The notes: generated by a model from the letters alone, not told the origin. A stretch of 64,000 bases of DNA from Bacteroidota bacterium (GCA_016722375.1 JADKJG010000006.1:124001-188000), one strand, 5' to 3'; positions 25,994 through 36,093 are shown, counted from the stretch's first letter. Made by a program: numbers and translations.

Positions 25994-27802
25994 ATGGAAA
26001 CAGCTCATACAGTAGAACATGCCGATGCGCAAAAGATTCATGGTCATGAGGAACATCACCATGAGGAAACCTTTCTGACGAAATACATCTTCAGTCAGGA
26101 TCATAAAATGATCAGCAAACAATTTCTGATTACCGGGATGTTCTGGGCTATTATCGGAGGGTTGCTGTCCATTCTTTTCCGTCTTCAGTTGGGATGGCCA
26201 AACGAAACCTTCCCGATTCTCGAAACGTTCCTGGGCAAGTGGGCAGAAGGAGGAAAAATTAGTCAGGAGTTTTATTATGCCTTGGTCACGATGCACGGAA
26301 CCATTCTGGTATTCTTTGTATTGACCGGGGGACTGAGCGGAACCTTTGCCAACCTCTTAATTCCTTATCAGATAGGCGCAAGAGATATGGCCTCTCCCTT
26401 TGTCAATATGCTTTCATACTGGTTCTTCTTTACTGCCGGGGCTGTGATGCTTTTCTCTTTCTTTATTCAGACCGGTCCTGCTTCTGGTGGATGGACAGCT
26501 TACCCACCATTGAATGGTTTGAGAGACACGGGGGTAAACCTCGGTTCAGGTCTGGGCTTTGATTTATGGATTTTAGGAATGGCCTTGTTTATTGTTTCTT
26601 CTTTGCTTGGCGCCTTAAATTATATCACCACGGTGCTGAACATGAGAACCAAAGGAATGTCCATGACAAAACTGCCTCTCCCTATTTGGGCGCTGCTGTT
26701 CACTGCTATTGTCGGAGTGCTTTCGTTCCCCGCATTGTTGGCTGGGGTGGTCTTGCTTGAATTTGACCGTCTGTTAGACACCAGTTTCTATCTGAATAAC
26801 ATTATTATCAATGGAAACCTGTTGGCTTACAAAGGTGGATCGCCAATTTTATTCCAACATTTATTCTGGTTCCTTGGTCACCCAGAGGTGTATATTATCA
26901 TCCTCCCGGCCATGGGTATTGTGTCCGAAATACTTTCGGTTCATGCGCGCAAGCCAATTTTTGGATACAAGGCGATGATCATTTCTTTGCTTGCTATCCT
27001 GATATTATCCTTTGTGGTATGGGCGCACCACATGTTTGTTACCGGGATGAATCCAAACCTAGGGGCTATATTTACTTTATTCACCCTGCTGATAGCTATT
27101 CCATCTGCTATTAAAGTATTCAATTGGCTGGGTACATTATGGAAGGGGAAAATAAGACTTGTTTCTGCGAGTTTATTTGCCATCGGATTTGTATCTATGT
27201 TTATCTCCGGTGGTTTAACTGGGATTATTTTAGGAAACTCAGCTATTGATATACAGTTGCATGACACGATGTTTGTAGTTGCACACTTCCATATTGTGAT
27301 GGGCATCGCCGCTTTCTTTGGAATGTTTGCGGGAGTTTATCATTGGTTTCCTCGTCTTTTTGGCAGGATGATGAATGAAACATTGGGTCAAATCCACTTT
27401 TACATTACCTTGATAGGTGCTTATTTAATTTTCTTCCCCATGCACTTTATGACCAGTGTTCCAAGAAGATATTATACCTACGCCAATTTTGAAACTTTCA
27501 ATAATTTTAACCACCTCGCTGAATTCATGAGCATGGTGGCTATCATTGTTTATCTGGCGCAATTTCTTTTCCTGATAAATTTCTTCTATAGCATTTTCAA
27601 GGGAACAAAGTTGGAAGGAGAATATGCAAATCCTTGGGGTGCCAACACGTTAGAGTGGACGGCTCCGGTGGAAAGATTGCATGGCAACTGGCCGGGCGAT
27701 ATTCCTACGGTGCATCGTTGGCCTTATGATTACAGTTTTGCGGGTAAAGAAACCAATATGCAGACTGAGCCTTACAAAGAAGGTGAAGATCCGAATCTTT
27801 AA
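25994..27802 (+). CDS. coxA: Cytochrome c oxidase subunit I
   Basis: A 602-residue protein with 12 or more membrane helices. Heme a/a3 and CuB ligands are seen in TMHGTILVFF, WFLGHPEVYIIILPAMG (with the cross-linked His-Tyr pair), WAHHMFVTGM and DTMFVVAHFHIVMG. The GHPEVY motif places it among A-type heme-copper oxidases, which pump protons. The His-rich N-terminus (HGHEEHHHEE) is notable. Confidence 0.96.
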   Translation: METAHTVEHADAQKIHGHEEHHHEETFLTKYIFSQDHKMISKQFLITGMFWAIIGGLLSILFRLQLGWPNETFPILETFLGKWAEGGKISQEFYYALVTMHGTILVFFVLTGGLSGTFANLLIPYQIGARDMASPFVNMLSYWFFFTAGAVMLFSFFIQTGPASGGWTAYPPLNGLRDTGVNLGSGLGFDLWILGMALFIVSSLLGALNYITTVLNMRTKGMSMTKLPLPIWALLFTAIVGVLSFPALLAGVVLLEFDRLLDTSFYLNNIIINGNLLAYKGGSPILFQHLFWFLGHPEVYIIILPAMGIVSEILSVHARKPIFGYKAMIISLLAILILSFVVWAHHMFVTGMNPNLGAIFTLFTLLIAIPSAIKVFNWLGTLWKGKIRLVSASLFAIGFVSMFISGGLTGIILGNSAIDIQLHDTMFVVAHFHIVMGIAAFFGMFAGVYHWFPRLFGRMMNETLGQIHFYITLIGAYLIFFPMHFMTSVPRRYYTYANFETFNNFNHLAEFMSMVAIIVYLAQFLFLINFFYSIFKGTKLEGEYANPWGANTLEWTAPVERLHGNWPGDIPTVHRWPYDYSFAGKETNMQTEPYKEGEDPNL

Positions 27803-27820
27803 TTGTTGAGCTAAATAATT

Positions 27821-28720
27821 ATGTCTAAAGTAGCTTCTATAGAAACGAACCTTTTCCAACTGGTACTCCAGAAGGTAAAGGACTATGCCATGCTGTCTAA
27901 ATTCCGCCTCAGTTTTCTGGTGGTTTTCTCGGCGGTGATAGGCTTTGTTTTTGGAATGAATTCTCCTTATGCCATCACGCAGATTTTGTGGTTGGCCTTG
28001 GGGGGTATTTTGGTGACTGGTGCTTCGAACGCGATTAACCAAATCATAGAGCGAGATATAGATAAGTTGATGACTCGTACGATGAACAGGCCACTTCCGG
28101 CAGAGCGTATGGGTATTATGGAAGCCATTCTTGCCGCCGGTATCATGGGGATTTCGGGCATCTTGATTTTGACATGGTTTTTTAACCCCATTGCCGGAGT
28201 CCTTTCTGCGATCTCGCTATTGAGTTATGCTTTTGTTTATACTCCTTTGAAAAGGGTTTCATCCGTAGCAGTATTTGTCGGGGCTATTCCCGGTGCGTTG
28301 CCTCCCATGATTGGATATGTTTGCGCTACCGGAAGTATTGATTTTATCGCCATCATATTATTCAGCATTCAATTTCTTTGGCAGTTTCCTCATTTCTGGG
28401 CGATTGCTTGGGTCCAGTTTGATGATTACAAAAAGGCGGGCATTATGTTGTTGCCTTCTGCTAGTGGCAAAACCAGAATGAGCATCATTCACAACATTAT
28501 TTACTGCACGGTTCTTTTAATCGTCAGTATGATTCCCTATTTTTTAAATATGGTGAACTGGGTGGGGAGTTTATTTATTTTGGGGGCGGGCGTGGTGTTT
28601 CTTTGGATGTCCTTTAATCATTTTCTCAAAAGAGATGACCGGGCAGCTAAAATCTTGATGTTTGGTTCCTTTTTGTATTTGCCTGTAGTGCAATTGGCTT
28701 TAATATTCGGAAAAATCTGA
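27821..28720 (+). CDS. ctaB: Protoheme IX farnesyltransferase (heme O synthase)
   Basis: A 299-residue UbiA-family prenyltransferase with nine membrane helices. The prenyl-diphosphate site is NAINQIIERDIDKLMTRTMN followed by RPLP, the diagnostic N-x2-D/E-x2-D motif; the second aspartate region is VQFDDYKKAGI. It converts heme B to heme O for the oxidase encoded beside it. The stop overlaps the next start by one base (TGATGG), so the first cox3 is coupled to it. Confidence 0.94.
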   Translation: MSKVASIETNLFQLVLQKVKDYAMLSKFRLSFLVVFSAVIGFVFGMNSPYAITQILWLALGGILVTGASNAINQIIERDIDKLMTRTMNRPLPAERMGIMEAILAAGIMGISGILILTWFFNPIAGVLSAISLLSYAFVYTPLKRVSSVAVFVGAIPGALPPMIGYVCATGSIDFIAIILFSIQFLWQFPHFWAIAWVQFDDYKKAGIMLLPSASGKTRMSIIHNIIYCTVLLIVSMIPYFLNMVNWVGSLFILGAGVVFLWMSFNHFLKRDDRAAKILMFGSFLYLPVVQLALIFGKI

Positions 28721-29347
28721 TGGAGGTAACCTTGAACGAAAAAGATATTCTTAAGGCAAAGACAGAATACACCGGAGTTCATCCGTTGAAATTCGCTTTG
28801 TGGATAGCTATGGCTTCTATGTCTATGTTTTTTGCAGCGTTTACCAGTGCATTTATTGTGAAGAAAGGAGATTTCAGAGTATGGGAGAACTTTACTTTAC
28901 CGACTGTTTTTCTTTACAGCACTCTGGTTATTGTTTTACTCAGCATCACTATTCATGCTTCCTTGATTTGCTATCGAAAGGCAAAATTTCCTTTGTTCAG
29001 AACGCTTTTGTTTTCTTCATTTCTTTTAGGGTGCCTCTTTCTCTTTTTGCAGATAGAAGGCTGGAGGGTATTGATGCAAATGGGCTTGCCTTTGACTGGC
29101 AATCTTTCCGGTTCTTTTCTTTACCTTATTACTTCCATGCATGGATTGCATATCGTGGGTGGACTGGTTGCTACGCTTTTGTTTTTCATTTTTGCTATTC
29201 GCGCCCGCCAGGAATACTATTTATGAACTGCGCGATATTATCAACCCCAAAAGACTGCTTCACCTAGAACTATTGGTGAGCTACTGGCATTATGTAGATG
29301 CCGTATGGGTTTATCTCTACATCTTTTTTTACATTAACTACCGATAA
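28720..29347 (+). CDS. Cytochrome c oxidase subunit III-like protein (frameshifted)
   Basis: The frame from 28720 gives 168 residues with subunit III helices (KFALWIAMASMSMFFAAFTS, then MHGLHIVGGLVATLLFF) and stops at 29226 after EYYL. The missing last helix, ELRDIINPKRLLHLELLVSY then WHYVDAVWVYLYIFF, is intact in the next frame to 29347. Removing one base near 29210-29218 would join the two; the intact protein would be about 208 residues. A second complete subunit III gene follows 16 bp later, as is usual in Bacteroidota. The indel is either real or a sequencing error. Confidence 0.85.
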
Positions 29348-29362
29348 TTAAAGAATCAAATT

Positions 29363-30073
29363 ATGGCAGAAGCAGTTTTACATCGCAGCGGCGATACAGA
29401 AAAGGAACTTTGGAGCGGAGGACATTCGCCCTTCAAGGCGGGGTATGGAAAGGTGATGATGTGGTATTTCCTCATCTCAGACACCTTCACCTTTGGTTCC
29501 TTCTTGGTTGCTTATGCAGCATTACGATTTACTCAAGCAGATATCTGGCCTAATCCGGCCGAGGTGTTTGCCTCTATACCCGTCCCTTCGTTGGCGGCTA
29601 TTTTAGAGAAAGTGGGAATCAACCCTGAAAACTTGCCTTTGGTTTTCGTCAGTTTCATGACTTTCTTGCTGATCCTCAGTTCCTACACCATGGTACGTGC
29701 GGTGCAGGAAGGATACAGGATGAATAAATATGGCGTAGTGAAATTCCTGATTCCTACTATACTTTGCGGGATATTATTCCTCGTCTGCCAATATTATGAG
29801 TGGACCCATTTGATTCACAGCGGCATGACCGTTACGACTGCTTCACCGATAACCAAGGTTACTAACTTCGGGCAGTTGTTCTTTGTGATTACCGGATTCC
29901 ACGGATTGCACGTTACCGGTGGAGTGATTCTGAATACTTGGCTGGCTGTGTCCACCATGAATGGAAGGTTTGAAAAGATAGGACATTATGAAATGGTGGA
30001 GAAACTAGGACTATACTGGCACTTCGTTGACTTAGTATGGGTGTATGTTTTCCTTTGCTTCTATCTACTTTAA
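29363..30073 (+). CDS. coxC: Cytochrome c oxidase subunit III
   Basis: A 236-residue protein with five to six membrane helices. Landmarks are MWYFLISDTFTFGSFLVAYA near the N-terminus, VITGFHGLHVTGGVILNTWL and the final KLGLYWHFVDLVWVYVFLCF. The SDTF and GLHVTGG segments identify the heme-copper oxidase subunit III family, which stabilises subunit I. It lies between the frameshifted paralogue and subunit IV. Confidence 0.94.
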   Translation: MAEAVLHRSGDTEKELWSGGHSPFKAGYGKVMMWYFLISDTFTFGSFLVAYAALRFTQADIWPNPAEVFASIPVPSLAAILEKVGINPENLPLVFVSFMTFLLILSSYTMVRAVQEGYRMNKYGVVKFLIPTILCGILFLVCQYYEWTHLIHSGMTVTTASPITKVTNFGQLFFVITGFHGLHVTGGVILNTWLAVSTMNGRFEKIGHYEMVEKLGLYWHFVDLVWVYVFLCFYLL

Positions 30074-30111
30074 TCTAAATTATTTAATACTAACTTCTAA
30101 ATACTTAGCTC

Positions 30112-30486
30112 ATGAATTTCGACGAACCGGTACAAGGACACCTACATTGGACAGAAGGAGAATATAAGGACAGCAGAAAAGAGGTGCTGAAGACCATCCT
30201 TATTCTATCCGCCGTTACGGTGGTAGAGGTGGGCATCGCTATTAGTTATGACACTTTTGCGCAGGACGGAGGCAAATTCAGATGGGTGATTAACCTGCTG
30301 ATGGCGGTATTTTCGATTGTGAAAGTAGTCTATATCATGGGTGTCTTTATGCACTTGAAACACGAAAAGAAGTGGTTTATAATCACCGTATTATCACCTT
30401 TCATGTTTCTTGTTTGGGCAATTATCGCCTTTTCGATGGAAGGTGCCAGTTGGCAGTACATGCGCACCTGGATGAATATGTTCTAA
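30112..30486 (+). CDS. Cytochrome c oxidase subunit IV (CtaF/CyoD-like)
   Basis: A 124-residue protein with three membrane helices (about 25-45, 60-80 and 90-110). KVVYIMGVFMHLKHEKKWFI is the typical centre of bacterial cytochrome oxidase subunit IV. It is the last gene of the operon: a strong terminator follows 43 bp after the stop. No SCO-type assembly gene follows it in this window. Confidence 0.9.
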   Translation: MNFDEPVQGHLHWTEGEYKDSRKEVLKTILILSAVTVVEVGIAISYDTFAQDGGKFRWVINLLMAVFSIVKVVYIMGVFMHLKHEKKWFIITVLSPFMFLVWAIIAFSMEGASWQYMRTWMNMF

Positions 30487-30528
30487 ACAAAGTCTCTCTG
30501 CCTTATTTCTTTAAGGCGTAAAAATCTG

Positions 30529-30558
30529 AAAGCCGGGCATGCCCGGCTTTTCTTTTTT
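30529..30558 (+). terminator. Rho-independent terminator of the act-cox operon
   Basis: Perfect stem AGCCGGGC / GCCCGGCT with a two-base loop, followed by TTTCTTTTTT. Confidence 0.85.
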
Positions 30559-30653
30559 CAAAAAAAATTTAGAAATTTGGGCATAGAAACCGCCGTGACA
30601 GGCAGTTCATCACAAACCATTTTTATCGCTTAGAGAACTAAAACACTTTCGGC

Positions 30654-31085
30654 ATGAACCAACCTACATCACCATCCGATTTCCTGAATCGCTACAACCG
30701 TTTCGTGATTCCCAATCTTCATAACCCTGAACTATGCAACGTCGCCTCCATCGAAAATTATTTTGACGAGGACCGGCGCGTGCTTAGCGCAGCGATGAAA
30801 ATCCATACCGGTTTAACGATGGAAGAATACATGCCCCGTTTGCGCATCTGGACGGCGGGAAGTATCCTTCGCCGCGAGGAAAGCAAAACTATTTGTCAGG
30901 TGCGTCAAGCTGTCGGTATGCGCGACGAAGATCATTTCACTAAATGTTTTAAACGAGAATACATCATTACTCCGGCTGTTTATCGCGCGATGTATTTAGA
31001 ACAGATGGAATACCAGCGCTATATCCTACGGTTCGGGATATGGAGCCAAATCTGCCCTGAATGTGGCTATCGGCACCACTTGTGA
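30654..31085 (+). CDS. Stand-alone AraC-type DNA-binding protein
   Basis: A 143-residue protein. The C-terminal half has one clear AraC helix-turn-helix, ICQVRQAVGMRDEDHFTKCF then KREYIITPAVYRAMY, and the preceding part (MKIHTGLTMEEYMPRLRIWT) resembles the first half of the tandem domain. There is no sensor domain, so it is unusually small for the family. The tail has CPECGYRHHL, a possible single metal site. The target and signal are unknown. Confidence 0.65.
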   Translation: MNQPTSPSDFLNRYNRFVIPNLHNPELCNVASIENYFDEDRRVLSAAMKIHTGLTMEEYMPRLRIWTAGSILRREESKTICQVRQAVGMRDEDHFTKCFKREYIITPAVYRAMYLEQMEYQRYILRFGIWSQICPECGYRHHL

Positions 31086-31132
31086 GTCGGGGTAGTGCCT
31101 ATCTATATTTGTATCCATAAAATCTAGAAACT

Positions 31133-31876
31133 ATGGCAAGCAATGCAGAAACCGGACATACGCTCAACATCTTCAACTTCAAAAAACTTCATGACAAATG
31201 CGACAGCTTCGGGCCTACCTACCAACCGGGCAATCCCAATATCACTGTTGCAAATTTGTTCTCCCTTTGGTCGGCAGCCGACGGGCAGAACAATAATATG
31301 AATGGGATATTGGCCAACTCTAAAGTACCGATTAACCAAAGAGTGCAGGCTTTTGAACCCTTGAATAAAATCGTAACCAACTCATTCAACTATCTTAAAT
31401 CAGCCAGTGGCGATAAAGAACTGATTAAGGATTGTAAAGGTTATGCAGATAAAATAAGAGGCTCCAGAGTGAAAAAACCGGTGGTCGTTCTGCTTCCTCC
31501 TGACGATCCGGCAAATCCAAATCCCGACTGGGTGAGCAACAGCCATTTGAGCTATGTTCAAAGGATAACAAATTTCAAAATTTATATTGACCTGTTGGCT
31601 ACCAGCCCCGAATACACACCGAACGAAGCTACTATTACGATTGCCAACCTCAATCCGCTGTATGATTCGCTGAAAGCCATGAACGATAATATCGAAGCAA
31701 CGGTCATAGCCCCTTTGGAGGCCGCGAGAAACGGAAGAAACCATTTGCTTTATGACAAGGATACGGGGCTGATTGATATTTCGCTCAAAGTAAAGGACTA
31801 TGTAAAAAGTTTATTTGGTTCATCGGCAGATGAAACAAAACAAGTAGTGAAAATGAAACTGGTCCGCTTCAAATAA
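31133..31876 (+). CDS. Lineage-restricted hypothetical protein
   Basis: A 247-residue soluble protein, mostly helical, starting MASNAETGHTLNIFNFKKLH. It has no signal peptide and no catalytic motif. The beginning (xNTGHxxNxxNFxxL) and the middle segment LKSASGDKELIKDCKGYADK followed by IRGSR recur in Bacteroidota hypothetical proteins of similar size. A terminator follows, and the 21-bp array B begins about 120 bp downstream of the stop. The function is unknown. Confidence 0.7.
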   Translation: MASNAETGHTLNIFNFKKLHDKCDSFGPTYQPGNPNITVANLFSLWSAADGQNNNMNGILANSKVPINQRVQAFEPLNKIVTNSFNYLKSASGDKELIKDCKGYADKIRGSRVKKPVVVLLPPDDPANPNPDWVSNSHLSYVQRITNFKIYIDLLATSPEYTPNEATITIANLNPLYDSLKAMNDNIEATVIAPLEAARNGRNHLLYDKDTGLIDISLKVKDYVKSLFGSSADETKQVVKMKLVRFK

Positions 31877-31911
31877 TTAGCCATCGCGCCTGCTGCATTT
31901 TTTTCTCCATG

Positions 31912-31944
31912 AAAGCCCCGTCTCTAGAAAGTCGGGGCTTTTTG
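31912..31944 (+). terminator. Rho-independent terminator
   Basis: Stem AAAGCCCCG / CGGGGCTTT followed by TTG, after the 31133 gene. Confidence 0.75.
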
Positions 31945-31995
31945 TTGGAATTGGGTAGCACTTAGAACCAATAAGATGGCTTATCGCAAAAAGTT

Positions 31996-32268
31996 GATAG
32001 CATATCCTTGCATCTTGATGGCATATCTATGGATGTTGATGCGATTTCGCACGATGCTGAGAGGATTTCGATGGATGCTGATGTGATTTTGATGAATCGT
32101 GGAGCGATTTTGAACAACGCTGAAGGCTTTTTGCGCAATCGTGATGCATTTTTGCACCATCGTGATGCGATTTTGAAGGATGCTGATGCGATTTTGCACT
32201 ATCGTGGAGCGATTTTGATGAATCGTGAAGGCTTTTTGAACAATCGTGATGCGATTTTGCATCGTCGT
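31996..32268. repeat. 21-bp tandem array B, 13 units
   Basis: Thirteen contiguous 21-bp units, with core GATGCGATTTTGNNNNATCG, more diverged at the left end. On the plus strand it reads as heptapeptides such as DAILHYR, GAILMNR and EGFLNNR; on the minus strand as NRITIVQ, KAFTIHQ and NRSTIVQ. Both frames are open for about 90-120 codons. It lies after the terminator of the 31133 gene; the rest of 31945-32471 shows no supported gene. Confidence 0.9.
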
Positions 32269-32471
32269 AGTGACAAAATGCGAAAGAAGACCTCTTCGGA
32301 AAATGAAAAGTAAGTCGGTGGGCAAAAGCCTAAATATCATTTTTTGTCAGTAACCCAACCCGATGCTGAAGCATGGGCTTAACAAATGCCAAACAGCGGG
32401 GACTTTAGGCCTGAAAGGTACTTTTTGAAGAAGTTTAATGAACTCAAACGGCTGAATCTTTAATCTGCCAC

Positions 32472-32795
32472 TCACTCACGAGACGCGAGCGTGTGCGAAG
32501 TTACCTCTCTTTCTGCTTCACGTGCTTCGTGTTCAAAACGGTTATCGCGATAGCCATGCAAAAGCGACTCCCAGAGATAGAGAATAATAAAACGAAAGAA
32601 ACCATATCGTCGAAACTGCTCAATGTGCTTCAGTTCATGGCGCAGCCAGGTTGAATTGGCAAGAAAAGATTGTTTATCTGTATTGTGTAGGTGAATAGTT
32701 CGACCTATAACGATGGCAAGCTGCGTCGCTTTCAATTTGCGCGCTGCCAACCGAGCAATGAAACTGTTTTCTTTGATGATATAAGTAGGAATCAC
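32472..32795 (-). CDS. DUF4157-like small putative zinc metallopeptidase
   Basis: A 107-residue protein with the motif RHELKHIEQFRRYGF (HExxH type, HELKH, about residues 53-57) and a downstream acidic helix HEAREAEREV, which could supply the third ligand. This layout is seen in small DUF4157-like proteins of Bacteroidota. It has no signal peptide. Whether it is an active peptidase is not shown by the sequence. Confidence 0.65.
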   Translation of the reverse strand: MIPTYIIKENSFIARLAARKLKATQLAIVIGRTIHLHNTDKQSFLANSTWLRHELKHIEQFRRYGFFRFIILYLWESLLHGYRDNRFEHEAREAEREVTSHTLASRE

Positions 32796-32978
32796 GGGAT
32801 TAAAAGTACATCAGTTTTCATCATTTTTTTCTGTAAAAAATAATTTCTCTGATTTGGAATCTGGTTTTAGCTCCCACTGTGCGTAGCCTATTTGCTTACG
32901 ACCTAGCAAGGCTTGCAGCTTATAGCTGAAAAGGCATAGTCTATGCTAAGTGAAGAAATCAAGAGCAATGCAGGCGTT

Positions 32979-33197
32979 TTATTTCAGGCTTTCCAAATAC
33001 ATCTTCTCGACCTGTGTTCTCGCCCAAGGTGTTTTGCGCAAAAAAGTGAGACTTGATTTTATGCTCGGGTCTAGATTAAAGCATCGGATGTTTATCTGTG
33101 CGCCCATTTCTTCCCAACCATATTGCGCCACCAAATGATTGAGTATCTGTTCGAGCGTGATGCCGTGTAAAGGATTATTAGCCTGCGGATTTTTCAT
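32979..33197 (-). CDS. VF530 family (DUF2132) DNA-binding protein
   Basis: A 72-residue protein that starts [20 protein letters not shown] and contains [20 protein letters not shown], then [19 protein letters not shown], which is nearly the whole VF530 signature. A structure of the family shows a small helical fold with suggested DNA-binding ability. The start (33197) lies 20 bp inside the 3' end of the MmeI-like gene in another frame, so the two are probably cotranscribed. An in-frame extension to 33323 is rejected because it lies wholly inside the upstream gene. Confidence 0.85.
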   Translation of the reverse strand: MKNPQANNPLHGITLEQILNHLVAQYGWEEMGAQINIRCFNLDPSIKSSLTFLRKTPWARTQVEKMYLESLK

Positions 33198-36093
33198 TTT
33201 TCTTTTTCTTCTTGCCTTTTTCTTTAGTAAAAAGGTCTTTAGTGTATTGTTCGTATAGCTCAAACAAAAACTCCATACGCTTGGCTTCGGTGAGGAAGGC
33301 TTGGGGGCGATAAGCAAGGTCAACGGCTTTGTCTAATTCATTGTGGGCTTTGACTAAAGCCGGAGGCATGGTGAGCGGGTCGTATAAATCGGCGAGGCTG
33401 CTGTTTGGGAAAAGCAATCGTGCATCTAATACTTTCTGTGCGGCGGCTTCGATGGCTTTGGTTTGTTTGTCGGTAGGGTTGAGGGGCCAGGGATAGTTGT
33501 TGTAAACGATGTCTTTGGAATATCGAAAATCACTCTTTAAGCGACCGCAAACTGTTTTTACCCAAGCCATGTGCATCACTGACATTAAGACTCCAAAGTG
33601 ATATAAATTGGCACTTGGCACGATGTGACAACTGTTACTTGCAATCGATTTTTTAGTAAAGAATCCCATTGGGATGTACATCCTATTTTCAGAGGAAGTG
33701 CTAGGAATAAGAATATATGTGGTTGGCTGATTTCTATCTCTAAATAAAGCTGGAGTAGCCGCAAATTTTTGTGTTGAAGGCGCAACACTGGCAAGGCGAA
33801 ACTTTCGTACCGCATCTACGCGCTTGAGAACTTCAGGCATAGATTTTAGTTCGTGTGGCTCCACATTTTCTAGCCATAAACACCAACGGTTTTCTCCATT
33901 TAAAAATTCATAAGCAGAAATTAATGGCTTAATATATTTTGCTGCTTTAGGTTCTTTTAAAAGAAATTCATTCTTCTCCTCGTCTGACAAAAGAAGATTG
34001 CCACCATCTAAGGGCATATTTCCGAAACTCATTCCGGGGACTTTGCAAATTGGATTTGACTTTTTATCAACCAATAAACTTTTCGCATCCACCAGATATG
34101 GGTTAATGTTCTTTGCAATTATTTCATGCGGTTCACCTTTTATATCATCATACTCAAAAAGTCTTTTTAGGGGTGTGTCAAAATTTGCAAAACCAATTAT
34201 TACGCAGTAAACAGCTGCATTTCCTTTTGCCTCATTACTCCATTTGAACGTGCGATGAGCGAAATGAATTTTGATATTGTATTTATTCAACAACTGCCCC
34301 CACAAAATGCTGGTCTGCTCTCCCTGAACAATTGAGTTGGTAGAAACGAAAGCTGCTTTTATGTTTTTACCTTGTATGTATTTAGCCGCTTTAAAATACC
34401 AACCAGTTACGTAATCTAAAACACCACTGCCGGATATGTTTTCTGCTTCATTTACAACATCCGCACGATGTTCTGCTGTCATTAATTTTGAGCCGATGAA
34501 AGGAGGATTGCCAAGAATGTAATTGAATGTAGTGTCGGGTGTTATTGTCGAAAACTCATCTACAATTTTATAGTGCTCCACTACGAGTTTCACCTTACCA
34601 TATTTGAGCGATGGTTCTTTTACCTGATGTCTTACAATAATTTCAGCATCTCTGGCATCAATTTCTATAGTATTCTCCTCGGTCAACAAACTGTTCCAAT
34701 CTATTTGTAGTGCATTGCCCTGAACGATTTTTGCTGATTTCACCAATGGAATTCTAAAAAGCTTTTCGCCGGTTTCCATGCTGCAAAGCATATTCATTTG
34801 ATGGTCAATCAGCCACATGGCTACTTCGGCAATGCGGGAAGGAAATTCCTCATATTCAATGCCATAAAACTTGTCAACGTTCACTTTGAAGAATAGCGAT
34901 ACATCCAAAAATTCCATTTGATGAATCCGCAGGTTGAGTTTTTGCAGCGTTTGAATAATCTTCAATTCAAGCAGTCGAAGTTCTCTGTAAGTAATAATTA
35001 AGAAGTTGCCGCAGCCACAGGCAGGGTCCAAAAAACGGAGCGAAGCAATCTTATTATGTAGGTGTGTGAGTTTGGTAGGGTCATGATTCACCTTTTCAAA
35101 CTCCGCCCAAAGTTCATCAAGAAAAAGGGGCTTGATGAGTTTGAGGATGTTCTTTTCGCTGGTGTAGTGCGCCCCAAGGTTGCGCCGCTCTTTGGGGTTC
35201 ATCACGCTTTGGAACATGGAGCCGAAAATGGCGGGTGATATTTTACTCCAGTCCAGATAGCAACAATCGAGCAGTGCCTGCCGCATCTTGCTATCGAAAC
35301 TTGCCATAGGCAAAGCTTCTTCAAACAGTTTGCCATTGACGTAAGGAAAATCGGCGAGTTGTTCGTCGAGGTTTTTGAAGCGCTGTTCGCGCGGGGTGTT
35401 GAGCACCTGAAAAAGCTCTTGCAATTTGGAGGCCAGATCGCTTCCGTCTTCGTTAGTGCGTTGTTCTAAGAAATCCTGAAACTGTTGTTTGTTGAAAATG
35501 GTGGTGTCTTCGGCAAAAAGGCAAAAGAGCAGTCGAACGAGATAAACTTCTAAGGGATGACCTTCGTAACCTATTTCTTTTAACCGGTCGTGGAGTTTGC
35601 CCATCAGTTCGGCGGCCTTGATGTTGGCGGGGTCTTGCTCTTTGAAAATACGTTTTTGATAACCGGCTATGAAATGAAAATGCTGCACATTCTTTACCAG
35701 GTTTTTCAGCACAAACTCCACCGTGGTTCCTTCTTCCAAATCTTTGAGGCGGAAGGTTTGAAAATCGCAGGTGAGAATGTATTTGGGGAATTCGTGTTGC
35801 TTTAATCCATAAGTATAGTCAGCGGCCTGTACGTAGGCATCATCGAGGTTTTTGCCGAGGCTTTTCATCTCAATGAGCATCGTGCCTTTCCAAAGCAGGT
35901 CAATGTATCCGTCTTTGGCGTCGAGCTTTTTTATGCGGTGTTCAAAGGTGCCCACCTTTCTGCGCGACACGCCGAACACTTCAAAGAATGCATCCACAAA
36001 AGGTTTAGCATCGGCTTCTTCGCTGCTCGTTCCTTCCCACTCTTTCGAGAATTTGAGGGCGCGGTCTTTTATTTCGTTCCAACTGAGTGCCAT
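33178..36093 (-). CDS. MmeI-like type IIL restriction-modification enzyme (class I SAM-dependent DNA methyltransferase)
   Basis: A 971-residue protein with the full order of the MmeI/YeeA family: an N-terminal nuclease-like region with [19 protein letters not shown] (D-x9-ExK, about 58-75); a helical spacer; the methyltransferase core with SAM motif [17 protein letters not shown] (about 355) and adenine motif NPPFIGSK (about 530); a target recognition region; and a Lys-rich tail ([13 protein letters not shown]). In this family one chain carries both cutting and N6-adenine methylation. No separate nuclease, specificity subunit or phage-defence genes are adjacent. The recognition site cannot be told from sequence. 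Confidence 0.88.
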   Translation of the reverse strand: MALSWNEIKDRALKFSKEWEGTSSEEADAKPFVDAFFEVFGVSRRKVGTFEHRIKKLDAKDGYIDLLWKGTMLIEMKSLGKNLDDAYVQAADYTYGLKQHEFPKYILTCDFQTFRLKDLEEGTTVEFVLKNLVKNVQHFHFIAGYQKRIFKEQDPANIKAAELMGKLHDRLKEIGYEGHPLEVYLVRLLFCLFAEDTTIFNKQQFQDFLEQRTNEDGSDLASKLQELFQVLNTPREQRFKNLDEQLADFPYVNGKLFEEALPMASFDSKMRQALLDCCYLDWSKISPAIFGSMFQSVMNPKERRNLGAHYTSEKNILKLIKPLFLDELWAEFEKVNHDPTKLTHLHNKIASLRFLDPACGCGNFLIITYRELRLLELKIIQTLQKLNLRIHQMEFLDVSLFFKVNVDKFYGIEYEEFPSRIAEVAMWLIDHQMNMLCSMETGEKLFRIPLVKSAKIVQGNALQIDWNSLLTEENTIEIDARDAEIIVRHQVKEPSLKYGKVKLVVEHYKIVDEFSTITPDTTFNYILGNPPFIGSKLMTAEHRADVVNEAENISGSGVLDYVTGWYFKAAKYIQGKNIKAAFVSTNSIVQGEQTSILWGQLLNKYNIKIHFAHRTFKWSNEAKGNAAVYCVIIGFANFDTPLKRLFEYDDIKGEPHEIIAKNINPYLVDAKSLLVDKKSNPICKVPGMSFGNMPLDGGNLLLSDEEKNEFLLKEPKAAKYIKPLISAYEFLNGENRWCLWLENVEPHELKSMPEVLKRVDAVRKFRLASVAPSTQKFAATPALFRDRNQPTTYILIPSTSSENRMYIPMGFFTKKSIASNSCHIVPSANLYHFGVLMSVMHMAWVKTVCGRLKSDFRYSKDIVYNNYPWPLNPTDKQTKAIEAAAQKVLDARLLFPNSSLADLYDPLTMPPALVKAHNELDKAVDLAYRPQAFLTEAKRMEFLFELYEQYTKDLFTKEKGKKKKKNEKSAG

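Noticed and set aside
31996..32268. CRISPR array
   Set aside because: Units are contiguous 21-bp repeats with no spacers, and no cas genes are present; the same holds for the arrays at 15295 and 45111.
32950..33138. 62-codon plus-strand frame opposite VF530
   Set aside because: The minus-strand VF530 protein is conserved and explains the region.
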